The notes under the pieces: model-generated
What the model saw: the letters and a program-made list of their open reading frames with translations, nothing else
Told to the model about the DNA's origin: nothing
Databases searched by the model: none
Assembly: GCA_965263325.1 (NCBI GenBank)
Contig: CBDHGY010000002.1
Span: 372,001-436,000, forward strand
Source: CBDHGY01 sp965263325
Lineage (GTDB): Bacteria > Pseudomonadota > Alphaproteobacteria > Caulobacterales > Hyphomonadaceae
DNA: 64,000 nt
Direction of reading: 5' to 3'
Part shown: positions 52,527 to 61,602 of the stretch, piece after piece
Position numbering within the stretch: position 1 is the stretch's first letter
Layout: every line of letters begins with the position of its first letter
Position numbers and translations under genes: made by a program

Positions 52527-53174
52527 TTACGGCTCTCCTAAGGCGTCAGACTGTATGTCGGGATTGGCTTCTTTGAATGGTGTAAGTTCAGAGCAGGCTA
52601 AGTCGATTTTCCGAAGTAATGGGAACGGAGATAAATCTGTGTTCCAGCGCCGAGCATTGTAGATTTGAGGGATTAGAACAATTTCAAAAAGTGTGGGTTG
52701 TCCAAATGGCAGATCAGTTGCGGCCCAGTCGAGACTGCTCAGCGTCCGTTCTACCGGATCAAATGTGCGGTGTATCCACGTCTGGTACCAGGCCTCAAGT
52801 GCTTGCTGATCAGCGCCAAATTCGCTTCTCAAATACTTCAATATCGGCAGATTGTTGACGGCATGAATTTCAGTCGCCACCGCATAATATAATTCGCGGC
52901 AAATTTGGCGCGCGCTTGTTTCGTTCGGCAGAAACGAGGGGTCTGGGTATGTTTCTTCGAGCCAATCCAATAATGCGAGTGATTGAAGGCGGACTGTGTT
53001 ATCAGCTTGCAGAGCTGGCACAGTCCCGAAGGGATTTATGTCTAGATAAGTCTTGCCGCGGTTGTCGCCGGTTCGTAAATTTACCGGAGCGCGCGAATAT
53101 TCGATCTTTTTCAAATTCAGCGCAATTCTGAGACGGTAGCTTGTCGAAGACCTATAATAGCCATGCAAGATCAT
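52527..53174 (-). CDS. maiA: Maleylacetoacetate isomerase MaiA (zeta-class GST)
   Basis: The 215-residue enzyme isomerises maleylacetoacetate to fumarylacetoacetate with glutathione. HGYYRSSTSYRLRIALNLK holds the zeta-class SSxxxxR glutathione motif, with the catalytic Ser pair. DINPFGTVPALQAD and LQSLALLDWLEETYPDPS are the glutathione-binding beta and helix region. LPFGQPTLFEIVLIPQIYNARRW belongs to the C-terminal domain. It lies between the VOC gene and fah with no gaps, so it is the middle gene of a three-gene operon. Confidence 0.92.
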   Translation of the reverse strand: MILHGYYRSSTSYRLRIALNLKKIEYSRAPVNLRTGDNRGKTYLDINPFGTVPALQADNTVRLQSLALLDWLEETYPDPSFLPNETSARQICRELYYAVATEIHAVNNLPILKYLRSEFGADQQALEAWYQTWIHRTFDPVERTLSSLDWAATDLPFGQPTLFEIVLIPQIYNARRWNTDLSPFPLLRKIDLACSELTPFKEANPDIQSDALGEP

Positions 53175-53732
53175 TTACGATTTCCCATGCTCGGCGCGGG
53201 CGATCTCATGAAGCCAATCGGCGTGGCGAGGGGCCTTTTTGGTTTCGCTCCATTCATCCAACATTGAGCGTGCAACACTTTTGAGTTCTTCGTATTGATC
53301 ACCTGTTCCGATATCTGCTGCAAGCTCGCAGCGATGGCCGTTCGGGTCAAAGAAATAGATGGATTTGAATATTCCGTGATGAGTTGGCCCTAGCACGTCG
53401 ATGCCCAGGCTCTCGATATGAGCTTTCGCCGCTTCGAGATCAGCTACAGAGTCTACCCGGAACGCAAGATGCTGAACCCATTGCGGAGTGTTTTGATCTC
53501 TATCCATTTCGGGTTGGTTTGGGAGCTCAAAGAATGCCAGCACATTGCCATTTCCCGCATCCAAAAACACGTGCATGTAAGGATCATACTCGCCGGTTGA
53601 TGGAACATGATCTTCGGCAAATGCAGTTGTGAATGTCATACCGAGCGTTTTTTCGTAAAACTCTACCGTTTCCTTTGCATCCTTGCATCGGTAAGCGACG
53701 TGATGGATGCCCGCCAGGTTTGGTGATGTCAT
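53175..53732 (-). CDS. VOC (glyoxalase/dioxygenase) fold protein
   Basis: The 185-residue protein has two beta-alpha-beta repeats of the VOC fold. GIHHVAYRCKDAKETVEFYEKTLG supplies the first metal His, MHVFLDAGNGNVLAFFEL the first Glu, and QHLAFRVDSVADLEAAKAHI plus HGIFKSIYFFDPNGHRCEL the second His and Glu. It is too short to be 4-hydroxyphenylpyruvate dioxygenase. It is the first gene of the VOC-maiA-fah operon; a 24-bp inverted repeat lies 31 bases upstream. A glyoxalase-like or extradiol-dioxygenase-like step in aromatic acid breakdown is inferred; the reaction is unknown. Confidence 0.8.
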   Translation of the reverse strand: MTSPNLAGIHHVAYRCKDAKETVEFYEKTLGMTFTTAFAEDHVPSTGEYDPYMHVFLDAGNGNVLAFFELPNQPEMDRDQNTPQWVQHLAFRVDSVADLEAAKAHIESLGIDVLGPTHHGIFKSIYFFDPNGHRCELAADIGTGDQYEELKSVARSMLDEWSETKKAPRHADWLHEIARAEHGKS

Positions 53733-53762
53733 CTTGAACCTCCTTGTGACGGCGCGAAAGTA

Positions 53763-53786
53763 AATTGGTTTCAGTAGAAACTAATT
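53763..53786. promoter_or_regulatory. Near-perfect 24-bp inverted repeat, operator of the VOC-maiA-fah operon
   Basis: AATTGGTTTC-AGTA-GAAACTAATT is an inverted repeat with one mismatch in ten. It ends 31 bases upstream of the VOC gene and is the strongest palindrome in the window. The size suits a MarR-, IclR- or AsnC-type dimer. No regulator gene is adjacent; the thiolase lies behind the site on the same strand. Confidence 0.6.
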
Positions 53787-53817
53787 CACTTGGAAATATT
53801 TGAAAAGGCCTAAACGC

Positions 53818-55002
53818 CTAGAGCAACTCAACCGCAATTGCTGTTGCCTCGCCGCCGCCGATACAAAGACTTGCAATACCTTTCTTTCCGCCAGTCTTCT
53901 GAAGTGCGTTTAGTAGTGTCACTATTATTCGCGCCCCGGATGCGCCGATCGGGTGTCCAAGCGGAATAGCGCCGCCGTGAACGTTGATCTTCTCTGCGGG
54001 CAGATTTAGCTCGCGCATTGCAGCCAAAACGACAACAGCGAAGGCCTCGTTGATTTCGAAAATATCAACCTCGTCTACTGACCATCCAACTTTCGTGAGC
54101 ACATTGTTCATCGCTGATACGGGCGCTGTCGTGAACCATTCAGGCTCATGCGCGTGAGAGGCGTGTCCGACGAGGCGCGCTACCGGTTTCGCACCAATTT
54201 CGGTAGCCTTTTCTTCTGTCAATAACACCATGCTTGCTGCGCCGTCTGAAATTGCGGATGCATTTGCAGCCGTAACCGTCCCGTCAGCAACAAACGCTGG
54301 GCGGAGCTTCCCAATCTTGCTCGTGTCGATAAGTGCGGGTTTTTCATCGGTGTCGATGGTGACGCTTCCCTTGCGGGTTTGCTTTTCAAAAGCTGTAACC
54401 TCATCAGCAAATGTACCAGAAGAAATGGCGGCTTTTGCCCGGTTCACGGATCGCTCAGAGTAAGCGTCTTGCTCGTCGCGGGAGAACTGCCACTCTGTAG
54501 CACATTTTTCGGCGAACACTCCCATAGCTGTGCCGCGATCATAGGCGTCTTCCAAGCCGTCCATCGCCATATGATCTAGCAACGGACCCTGGCCGAACTT
54601 TATGCCCGTCCGGCTATTTGGCAGAAGATGCGGCGCGTTCGTCATGGCTTCCATGCCGCCTGCGACAACAATGCGATTTGTTCCTGCAAGAATGCTGTCA
54701 TGTCCCATCATGACCGCCTTCATACCAGATCCACACACTTTACTAATCGTTACGCAGCCAGCCGATTTTGGAATGCCCGCACCAAGGGATGCTTGACGCG
54801 CTGGCGCTTGACCAAGCCCAGCAGGCAGGACGCAACCCATCAACGTCTCATCAATGTTTTCTGGATCGATGTTTGCGCGGTGAAGGCTCGCTTTTATCGA
54901 CTTTGCACCGAGCTCGGTAGCTGAAACGCCTGTAAACACCCCCATAAAATTGCCAATGGCGGTTCGCGCCGCACCTGCGATAACAACAGAATTAGATGAC
55001 AT
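53818..55002 (-). CDS. Acetyl-CoA acetyltransferase (thiolase)
   Basis: The 394-residue thiolase cleaves or condenses acetoacetyl-CoA. The nucleophile Cys is in ISKVCGSGMKAVM, the His in GGAIPLGHPIGASGAR and the second Cys in LCIGGGEATA. It has the length of biosynthetic/AtoB-type thiolases. It is 85 bases upstream of the VOC gene in the same direction, with the palindrome between. Acetoacetate released by the FAH pathway would need activation, which could connect the two, but that is inferred. Confidence 0.9.
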   Translation of the reverse strand: MSSNSVVIAGAARTAIGNFMGVFTGVSATELGAKSIKASLHRANIDPENIDETLMGCVLPAGLGQAPARQASLGAGIPKSAGCVTISKVCGSGMKAVMMGHDSILAGTNRIVVAGGMEAMTNAPHLLPNSRTGIKFGQGPLLDHMAMDGLEDAYDRGTAMGVFAEKCATEWQFSRDEQDAYSERSVNRAKAAISSGTFADEVTAFEKQTRKGSVTIDTDEKPALIDTSKIGKLRPAFVADGTVTAANASAISDGAASMVLLTEEKATEIGAKPVARLVGHASHAHEPEWFTTAPVSAMNNVLTKVGWSVDEVDIFEINEAFAVVVLAAMRELNLPAEKINVHGGAIPLGHPIGASGARIIVTLLNALQKTGGKKGIASLCIGGGEATAIAVELL

Positions 55003-55340
55003 GGGACGTTATTCTCCTGATGACGGTTTAGCGAGCCTGTGATTCACCAAAATCGCGACTTACTAAGGTTAGCATGTGCTCTGAGCACAATTCCTTGTCA
55101 ATGTTACGCGCTTGCGAGATGAGGTGTTCGTCAGAACTCATTTATTTATTGAGTGATAGGGCCAACTGCGCTGGTTTGACGGTATACGACGGGGCAGAGT
55201 CCAACTAATAAATTCCGTATCAGACGAATGGAGTTTTGTATGCTGGACATGCGGCATCTAATGGTTGGTGTATCGATCGAAGTAACGCTTGGCAGCTCAA
55301 CGGATGTCTGCATCCCAAGTGCTCCCCGCGAGGTGTGGAC
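55003..55340. other. 338-base intergenic region with a small palindrome
   Basis: The gap between the leftward thiolase and the rightward acyl-CoA dehydrogenase holds both promoters. GTGCT-CTG-AGCAC (55076-55088) is a perfect 13-bp palindrome and a possible operator. TTGACG (55176) resembles a -35 box but no fitting -10 follows. An in-frame extension of the dehydrogenase to 55236 is not supported by family likeness. I see no other gene. Confidence 0.4.
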
Positions 55341-56474
55341 ATGCTGCTAAACGAAGAACAGGTCATGATTTCGGATATGGCGGGTGCGTTTTCGAACGAC
55401 CAGCTACGCCCAAATGCTGAGAAGTGGGACCGTGAGAAGTTCCTGGACCGAGGCGTACTACGCGCGATGGCAGAGCTCGGTTTTGCAGGGATTTACACCA
55501 AAGAAGAGCACGGTGGATCGGGCCTTAGCAGGCTAGATGCTGTGCTCATCTTCGAGCAACTCTCGCGTGGCTGTATAAGCCATGCTTCCTTTCTTTCCAT
55601 TCACAATATGGCAACATGGATGGTCGACACATTTGGCGATGATGATCTTCGGGCCAAATACGTACCAGAGTTCACAACAGCGAATAAGATCGTTTCGTAT
55701 TGCCTTACCGAGCCGGGGGCTGGTTCTGATGCAGCGAGTTTGAAAACCAAGGCAGTTTTGGACAACGACCAATATGTTTTGAATGGGGCGAAGGTCTTTA
55801 TCTCCGGTAGTGGATTTTCTGATGCGTATTTGGTTATGGCGCGAACATCGGATGATGGCGCGCGCGGCGTCTCCGCCTTCCTTGTGGAGAATGGAACGCC
55901 GGGTCTTTCCTTTGGGAAAGTGGAAGAGAAAATGGGTTGGCGCGCGCAGCCGACCGCCATGGTAAATTTTGATGATTGCCGGATTCCGGTGTCGAACCGT
56001 ATTGGTCCTGAGGGGCAGGGATTCAAGTACGCCATGGCTGGACTGGACGGCGGCCGGTTGAACATTGCGGCATGTTCGCTTGGCGGCGCGCAAGACGCTT
56101 GCGACCGAGCTTTGGCGTACTCAAAAGAGCGTAGTCAATTTGGGCAGACTATCTCAAACTTTCAGGCCATCCAGTTCAAACTCGCGGATATGGAAATCGA
56201 GCTGCAGGCGGCGCGGGCATTGCTCTATTCCGCCGCATCCCGGCTTGATCAAAAATCAGGAGACGCTACACGCATGTGCGCTGCCGCTAAACGCTTTGTC
56301 ACTGATACAGGTTTCAAAGTTGCGAATGATGCGCTTCAGATTCATGGCGGATATGGCTATCTCGCTGACTACGAAGTCGAGCGAATTGTGCGTGATCTGC
56401 GAGTCCATCAAATTCTTGAGGGCACGAACGAAATCATGCGGGTAATTGTCTCTCGCGACATGCTCAAGGACTAG
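55341..56474 (+). CDS. Acyl-CoA dehydrogenase, short/branched-chain type
   Basis: The 377-residue enzyme has LGFAGIYTKEEHGGSGLSR, YCLTEPGAGSDAASLKTKA, LNGAKVFISGSGFSDAYLVMA and the C-terminal HGGYGYLADYEVERIVRDL with LEGTNEIMR. The Glu of EGTNEI is the catalytic base of medium- and short-chain dehydrogenases, so this one is of the common homotetramer type. The motif set resembles isobutyryl-CoA dehydrogenases. GAGGTG lies before the ATG. Its stop shares CTAG with the convergent CaiB gene. Confidence 0.88.
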   Translation: MLLNEEQVMISDMAGAFSNDQLRPNAEKWDREKFLDRGVLRAMAELGFAGIYTKEEHGGSGLSRLDAVLIFEQLSRGCISHASFLSIHNMATWMVDTFGDDDLRAKYVPEFTTANKIVSYCLTEPGAGSDAASLKTKAVLDNDQYVLNGAKVFISGSGFSDAYLVMARTSDDGARGVSAFLVENGTPGLSFGKVEEKMGWRAQPTAMVNFDDCRIPVSNRIGPEGQGFKYAMAGLDGGRLNIAACSLGGAQDACDRALAYSKERSQFGQTISNFQAIQFKLADMEIELQAARALLYSAASRLDQKSGDATRMCAAAKRFVTDTGFKVANDALQIHGGYGYLADYEVERIVRDLRVHQILEGTNEIMRVIVSRDMLKD

Positions 56475-57670
56475 GCAACGATCCCGTCAGAGTATGCCTT
56501 CTTGATGTCAGCATCCGAATAGCCTAGATCCTTAAGGATTGTTTCCGTGTGTGCGCCGACCGCGGGTGAGGGGCCTTTGGGTCCATCATCGGCTCCCGGG
56601 AAACGAACCGGTGAACCGGGAGCAGAATACGTCGATCCATCTCCCGCAGCACTCGGTGTTTGTACAATCGCACCAGCGGCATGTGCTTGCGGGTCCTCGG
56701 CGACTTCACCCAGCGTTTGAACAGGGGCCCAAGCCAGCACATTTTCATCAAGCCGCGCTGACATTTCTTCTTTCGTGAACTTGGCAAAGCCCGCATCGAT
56801 AATCTGCACAAGCTCGGTGCTGTGGTTTCGCCGACCCTTGGCGGTCACAAAACGATCATCATGGATCAGGTCTGCACGGTCGATTGCCTTGCAGATCGGC
56901 TCCCAATCGACATCTCCCTGCCGGGCAACAATACAAATCCAGTGACCGTCACTTGTTTGGTAAAAGTTTGAGATTGGAACGATCTGTTCTTGTCTTGATT
57001 TCGTAGAAGCAATTCGATCAAAGAACAGCTGGATCGCAAAATCGGAGCCCATGGCGTATAGTCCTGCACGCATGAGAGACGCCTCAACCAAGCGACCTGT
57101 TCCCGTTCTTCCGGCCTCAACGAGCGCTGCGCAGATACCTGCCGCTGCTGCCATTGATGTGGTGTGGTCGCCGAAAGCAGTTCGCAGCGGGAAGGGATCT
57201 TGTCCTTTTGGGATAGTGAGGCGCGCGACGCCTGTTCGACTCCAAAAACTGGCAATATCGAATCCGGGCCGGTCCGCATCTGGGCCTTCAAGTCCGTACC
57301 CCGTGAGAGAGCAGTACACCAGTTTTGGATTGTTTGCTGACAAGCTCTCATAGTCCAGTCCGGATCGGCTGAGACCGCCGGGTCGGACATTTGTTAGAAA
57401 CACGTCGGCGTCTTCGGCCAGCTTGCGAATAATAGTATTACCTTCGGGAGTTCGAGTATCGACAACGATCGATTTTTTTCCGCGATTATCAAAATCAAAC
57501 ACAGGGTTATCTTGAATGTCAGTGCCAATAGTGCGGAAGAATTTCCGAATAGGATCGCCGCCCGGCGGCTCAACTTTTGTTACGTCTGCGCCCCAATCAG
57601 TTAGAATTCCGCCAGCCCCTGGCGCAGCCATATAGGTCGCATATTCAACGACTTTGATGCCTTCGAGCAT
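56471..57670 (-). CDS. CaiB/BaiF family CoA-transferase
   Basis: The 399-residue protein moves CoA between carboxylic acids. It begins MLEGIKVVEYATYMAAPGAG, typical of family III transferases. GRPGFDIASFWSRTG-like (ADRPGFDIASFWSRTGVAR) holds the catalytic Asp, and RTAFGDHTTSMAAAAGICAALVEA follows. The C-terminal part is Ala/Pro-rich. It converges with the dehydrogenase and diverges from the Baeyer-Villiger enzyme. The acid activated is unknown; activation of a ketone-derived acid would fit the neighbour. Confidence 0.88.
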   Translation of the reverse strand: MLEGIKVVEYATYMAAPGAGGILTDWGADVTKVEPPGGDPIRKFFRTIGTDIQDNPVFDFDNRGKKSIVVDTRTPEGNTIIRKLAEDADVFLTNVRPGGLSRSGLDYESLSANNPKLVYCSLTGYGLEGPDADRPGFDIASFWSRTGVARLTIPKGQDPFPLRTAFGDHTTSMAAAAGICAALVEAGRTGTGRLVEASLMRAGLYAMGSDFAIQLFFDRIASTKSRQEQIVPISNFYQTSDGHWICIVARQGDVDWEPICKAIDRADLIHDDRFVTAKGRRNHSTELVQIIDAGFAKFTKEEMSARLDENVLAWAPVQTLGEVAEDPQAHAAGAIVQTPSAAGDGSTYSAPGSPVRFPGADDGPKGPSPAVGAHTETILKDLGYSDADIKKAYSDGIVA

Positions 57671-57798
57671 GTTTTCCTCTCCCTTATCTCCTTTACCTTA
57701 AGCCACTGATCCTAGCGGCAAAGTGCTTTCGTGGCGGAAAGGCTTGCTTTGAGCGAAAATTTCTTCACCCTAGATGTCAGAAAACCGGAGGAATAATT

Positions 57799-59268
57799 AT
57801 GGCAGGCAAAGATGTCGTCGTAATCGGTGCGGGCCTTGGTGGATTGACCGCTGCGATAAAGCTGCGCGAGGTGGGCCACAGTGTCACCGTGATTGAGCAA
57901 AATGCACGCGTTGGAGGAACATGGGCGCAGAATACATATCCTGGATGCGCCTGCGATGTTCCGGTTTCTTTATACCAGTTGTCCTTTGCGCAAAGTCATA
58001 GCTGGACGAGGCTGTATCCTCAGCAACCTGAGATTCAGGCATATGCTGAGGAACTCGTCGACCGGTTCCAACTCAGCCAGCACATTAAACTGTCTGATGG
58101 TGCGGAAACAGCGATTTGGAATGAAGAACGTGCAAAATGGACCGTTACGACCCAAGACGGATACGAGCATGAATGCGACGCCGTCATTGGAGCGCTAGGT
58201 CAGCTAAATCGTCCGTTCTGGCCTAACATTGATGGGAAGGATGACTTTGCAGGCGCAATGATGCACTCGGCTGAATGGGACCACAAAGTTGATTTGAAAG
58301 GCAAAAGGGTTGGGGTCATCGGATCGGCCGCAAGCGCTGTGCAGCTTATTCCAGAGGTTGCAGAAATTGCTGACCATGTAAGCGTGTTTCAGCGCTCGGC
58401 AAATTGGATTATCCCGCGCAATGATCGCGCGATACCTCCAGAGGAGATGGCACTTTTAGCTACAGAACCAGACATCGCTTTTGAATTTGCGGCAACTAAT
58501 CGCCGTCTAATTTACGAAAACGCTGAATACTTTTTCTGGCAGGCATTTTCTTGGACCGAAGAGGGGCGTGCGAGTTTCACGCGTCAGGCAATGGATCATC
58601 TCGACGCTCAGATTGCCGATCCTGAACTTCGCGCGAAATTGGTCCCAGATTATCCTATAGGATGTCGGCGAGTTTTGATTTGTGACGACTATTATCCCTG
58701 CCTCGAAAAACCACACGTAGATTTGGTGACGGATCGCATCTCGCGGATTAATTCAGCTGGCATCGAAACGGTGGATGGAGCTCAGCGAGATTTCGATGTG
58801 CTTGTGTTCGCAACCGGTTTTGAAACGACAGGGTGGCATTGGTCCGTAGATGTAGTCGGTCAGGGCGGAAATTCGATAGAGCAGGTCTGGGCTGAGGGTC
58901 CGGAGGCTTATCTTGGGGTGACAGTGCATGGGTTTCCAAATTTATTTGTGCTTTACGGCCCGAATACAAATCTGGGGCACAACTCCATCACGTTCATGCT
59001 CGAACGACAGGTCGAATATGCCGTGAAGGCGCTTGAGGCACTCGAGCGATCAGGGGCGAAAGCGATGTCCCCAAGCCGCGCGGCGCAGACTCTATTTAAT
59101 GAGAAACTTCAGGCAGATTTAAAAGGCACCTCTTGGGCCGATCCATCTTGTAATTCGTGGTACAAGACCGAAGATGGACGGATAACACAGAACTGGTCTG
59201 GCCATACCCGGGCATACGCTGATGCTGTTTCGAAAGTGGTTCTTGAAGACTACGAGTTGACTCGTTAG
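57799..59268 (+). CDS. Baeyer-Villiger-type flavin monooxygenase
   Basis: The 489-residue monooxygenase inserts oxygen next to a ketone. VVIGAGLGGLTAAIKLRE opens the FAD domain, and GVIGSAASAVQLIPEVAEI the NADP domain. The Baeyer-Villiger signature FxGxxxHxxxW is present as FAGAMMHSAEWD. VFATGFETTGWHW and GPNTNLGHNS are also typical. Substrates range from cyclic ketones to long-chain ketones and steroids. GGAGG precedes the ATG. The CaiB transferase is divergent; the GH42 gene follows after 10 bases, perhaps only by proximity. Confidence 0.88.
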   Translation: MAGKDVVVIGAGLGGLTAAIKLREVGHSVTVIEQNARVGGTWAQNTYPGCACDVPVSLYQLSFAQSHSWTRLYPQQPEIQAYAEELVDRFQLSQHIKLSDGAETAIWNEERAKWTVTTQDGYEHECDAVIGALGQLNRPFWPNIDGKDDFAGAMMHSAEWDHKVDLKGKRVGVIGSAASAVQLIPEVAEIADHVSVFQRSANWIIPRNDRAIPPEEMALLATEPDIAFEFAATNRRLIYENAEYFFWQAFSWTEEGRASFTRQAMDHLDAQIADPELRAKLVPDYPIGCRRVLICDDYYPCLEKPHVDLVTDRISRINSAGIETVDGAQRDFDVLVFATGFETTGWHWSVDVVGQGGNSIEQVWAEGPEAYLGVTVHGFPNLFVLYGPNTNLGHNSITFMLERQVEYAVKALEALERSGAKAMSPSRAAQTLFNEKLQADLKGTSWADPSCNSWYKTEDGRITQNWSGHTRAYADAVSKVVLEDYELTR

Positions 59269-59278
59269 CTCTCGAGCC

Positions 59279-61228
59279 ATGAAACTTGGATGCTGTTACT
59301 ATCCGGAGCATTGGCCGGAAGAATTGTGGGAAAGCGATGCCGAGCGCATGTCAGCGCTGGGGCTTTCCTATGTCCGAATAAGTGAATTTGCCTGGAGCCG
59401 GATAGAACCCAAACCTGGATTATACGATTGGGAATGGCTAGATCGAGCAGTCGATGTGCTCGCCAATGCCGGGTTGAAAATCATAATGGGAACGCCAACG
59501 GCGACGCCTCCAAAATGGCTGATTGATAAATACCCAGATATCTTATCCTGCGATGCGTACGGCCGCCCGCGAAATTTTGGTTCGCGCCGCCACTACTCCT
59601 TCAGCTCAAAAACCTATTTACGCGAGAGCGCTCGGATCGTCGAAGCCATGGCGCGGCGGTACGGCGCTCATCCTTCGATCGTGATGTGGCAAACGGACAA
59701 TGAGTATGGCTGCCACGACACGGTTGAGAGCAATGATCTTGATGCTCGTGCAGCGTTTCGCCAATGGCTGCAATCAAAGTATGAAACGGTATCTGATTTG
59801 AACGCAGCTTGGGGCTGCGTATTCTGGAGTCAGGAGTACCGCGATTTTGAAGAAGTCGACCCACCTCTGGCAACCGTCACGGAAGCCAATCCATCACATG
59901 TTCTGGATTGGCGGCGTTTTAGCTCAGACCAGGTAGCTGCCTATAACCAAATGCAAATCGATATAATTCGAGAGCATGCGCACGATCGCGATATCACGCA
60001 CAATTTCATGGGGCATTTTACAGAGTTCGATCACTATCCCGTCGGAGAACAAATCGATATTTCGACCTGGGATTCTTATCCGTTAGGATTTCTGGAGCAG
60101 GCTTGGTGGGAGCCAGAGACAAAAGTATTCTATGCTCGAACGGGACATCCAGATTTCGCAGCGTTCCATCACGATTTGTACAGGGGCATGAGCAATGGTC
60201 GCTGGGGCGTCATGGAACAGCAACCGGGGCCGGTAAACTGGGCGCGATATAACCCAGCGCCGCTCGATGGAATGGTCAGCCTTTGGACCCTAGAAGCGGC
60301 TGCTCATGGCGCAGAGCTTGTTTCCTATTTCAGGTGGCGGCAGGCTCCGTTTGCGCAAGAGCAAATGCATGCAGGGCTCAACCGCCCTGACAATTCGCCG
60401 GATATCGCATCGATCGAAGCCAAAAATGTGCTGCAGGTTTTGTCCGCTGTTGGGGAAATAAACGAGCATCCCAAAGCTGACGTTGCTCTGATTTTTGATT
60501 ATGAGGCGCAATGGATTTTCGAAATCCAACCACAAGGACGAAGCTTTAATTATGCTCGTCTTGCATTTCAATTTTATACATCGCTGAGGCAAAAAGGACT
60601 GAATGTCGACATCATCGGACCGAACGCTTCTATCGATGGATATAAACTCGTCGTCATCCCAAGTTTGCCGATCGTCAGCGATGAATTGGCCAAGCAATTG
60701 GAAACTAGCGATGCAGAAATTCTGATAGGTCCGCGCACCGGATCGAAAACCGAGACCCTGCAGATTCCGGAAAAACTAGCACCCGGTAAACTCGCCGATC
60801 TATTAAAGACGAAAGTTTGGCGAGTAGAAAGTTTGCGAGACGGGCTCACTCAGACTGGAAGCATAGAAGGCTCGGAGTTTTCGACCGAGATCTGGAAAGA
60901 ATCTGTTGAATCGGCGGCTGAGATCATGGCCCAGCATACAGATGGCAGTCCGGCGATGCTTCGCGCGGAAAACGCCGTATATCTGCCAGTCTGGCCCCAC
61001 TCAGAGTTGTTGTCGGCAGCGCTTGAAAGTGCAATTAGAAAACTGGGTTGGCAGTCTCTTGAAATGCCTGATGGGCTTAGAATTCGCCGCTGCGGGGAGC
61101 TAACCTTTGCATTTAATTATGGGGAAACCGTGAATTTGACCGCTCATGAGATCATGCCCGAAAATGCAAAATTGTTATATGGGACAGTAGATTTGCCCCG
61201 CGCAGGTGTGGGAATCTGGAAAGAATAA
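59279..61228 (+). CDS. GH42 beta-galactosidase
   Basis: This 649-residue glycosidase opens with GCCYYPEHWPEELWESDAER, the classical GH42 start. The acid/base Glu is E142 in WQTDNEYG and the nucleophile is E313 in GVMEQQPGPVNW. The A-domain barrel (about 1-370), the trimerisation B-domain and the C-terminal beta domain are all present; length is normal. No sugar transporter is near. It follows the Baeyer-Villiger gene by 10 bases and ends before secE. No signal peptide, so it acts in the cytoplasm. Confidence 0.93.
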   Translation: MKLGCCYYPEHWPEELWESDAERMSALGLSYVRISEFAWSRIEPKPGLYDWEWLDRAVDVLANAGLKIIMGTPTATPPKWLIDKYPDILSCDAYGRPRNFGSRRHYSFSSKTYLRESARIVEAMARRYGAHPSIVMWQTDNEYGCHDTVESNDLDARAAFRQWLQSKYETVSDLNAAWGCVFWSQEYRDFEEVDPPLATVTEANPSHVLDWRRFSSDQVAAYNQMQIDIIREHAHDRDITHNFMGHFTEFDHYPVGEQIDISTWDSYPLGFLEQAWWEPETKVFYARTGHPDFAAFHHDLYRGMSNGRWGVMEQQPGPVNWARYNPAPLDGMVSLWTLEAAAHGAELVSYFRWRQAPFAQEQMHAGLNRPDNSPDIASIEAKNVLQVLSAVGEINEHPKADVALIFDYEAQWIFEIQPQGRSFNYARLAFQFYTSLRQKGLNVDIIGPNASIDGYKLVVIPSLPIVSDELAKQLETSDAEILIGPRTGSKTETLQIPEKLAPGKLADLLKTKVWRVESLRDGLTQTGSIEGSEFSTEIWKESVESAAEIMAQHTDGSPAMLRAENAVYLPVWPHSELLSAALESAIRKLGWQSLEMPDGLRIRRCGELTFAFNYGETVNLTAHEIMPENAKLLYGTVDLPRAGVGIWKE

Positions 61229-61360
61229 TTCCAGCCAATTCATTGCGCCGACATGCTAGCGAACACACATGGCTTCACAAGCGGGCTACAAACGAGTAGA
61301 AGCTCTTTAAATCCCGCACAATCTAACCAACATATTCCTCCAAGAGAGATAACGAAACTA

Positions 61361-61573
61361 ATGGCTGAGCAGAAGAAAAAGGGTGTAGGCCCGCTGACGT
61401 TTTTCAGGCAGGTGCGCGCTGAAGGCAGCAAAGTAACCTGGACGACGCGTGCTGAGACTATTCAGGCCTCCATAATGGTTTTGATCTTCTCTGTTATTGT
61501 TGCCCTGTTTCTGTTCCTCGTTGATCAAATCGTCGGTTACACGGTGCGCGCGATCACGGGTGTTGGCGGTTAG
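61361..61573 (+). CDS. secE: Preprotein translocase subunit SecE
   Basis: The 70-residue protein is the small essential SecYEG subunit. KKKGVGPLTFFRQVRAEGSKVTWTTRAE is the conserved cytoplasmic amphipathic region, followed by one membrane helix (SIMVLIFSVIVALFLFLVD). ATG 61361 fits the single-helix bacterial form; an upstream extension to 61253 lies in the intergenic region. nusG follows 29 bases after its stop. Confidence 0.93.
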   Translation: MAEQKKKGVGPLTFFRQVRAEGSKVTWTTRAETIQASIMVLIFSVIVALFLFLVDQIVGYTVRAITGVGG

Positions 61574-61602
61574 ATCCCCAAGTTATTATGAGGAGTGGCA
61601 CC

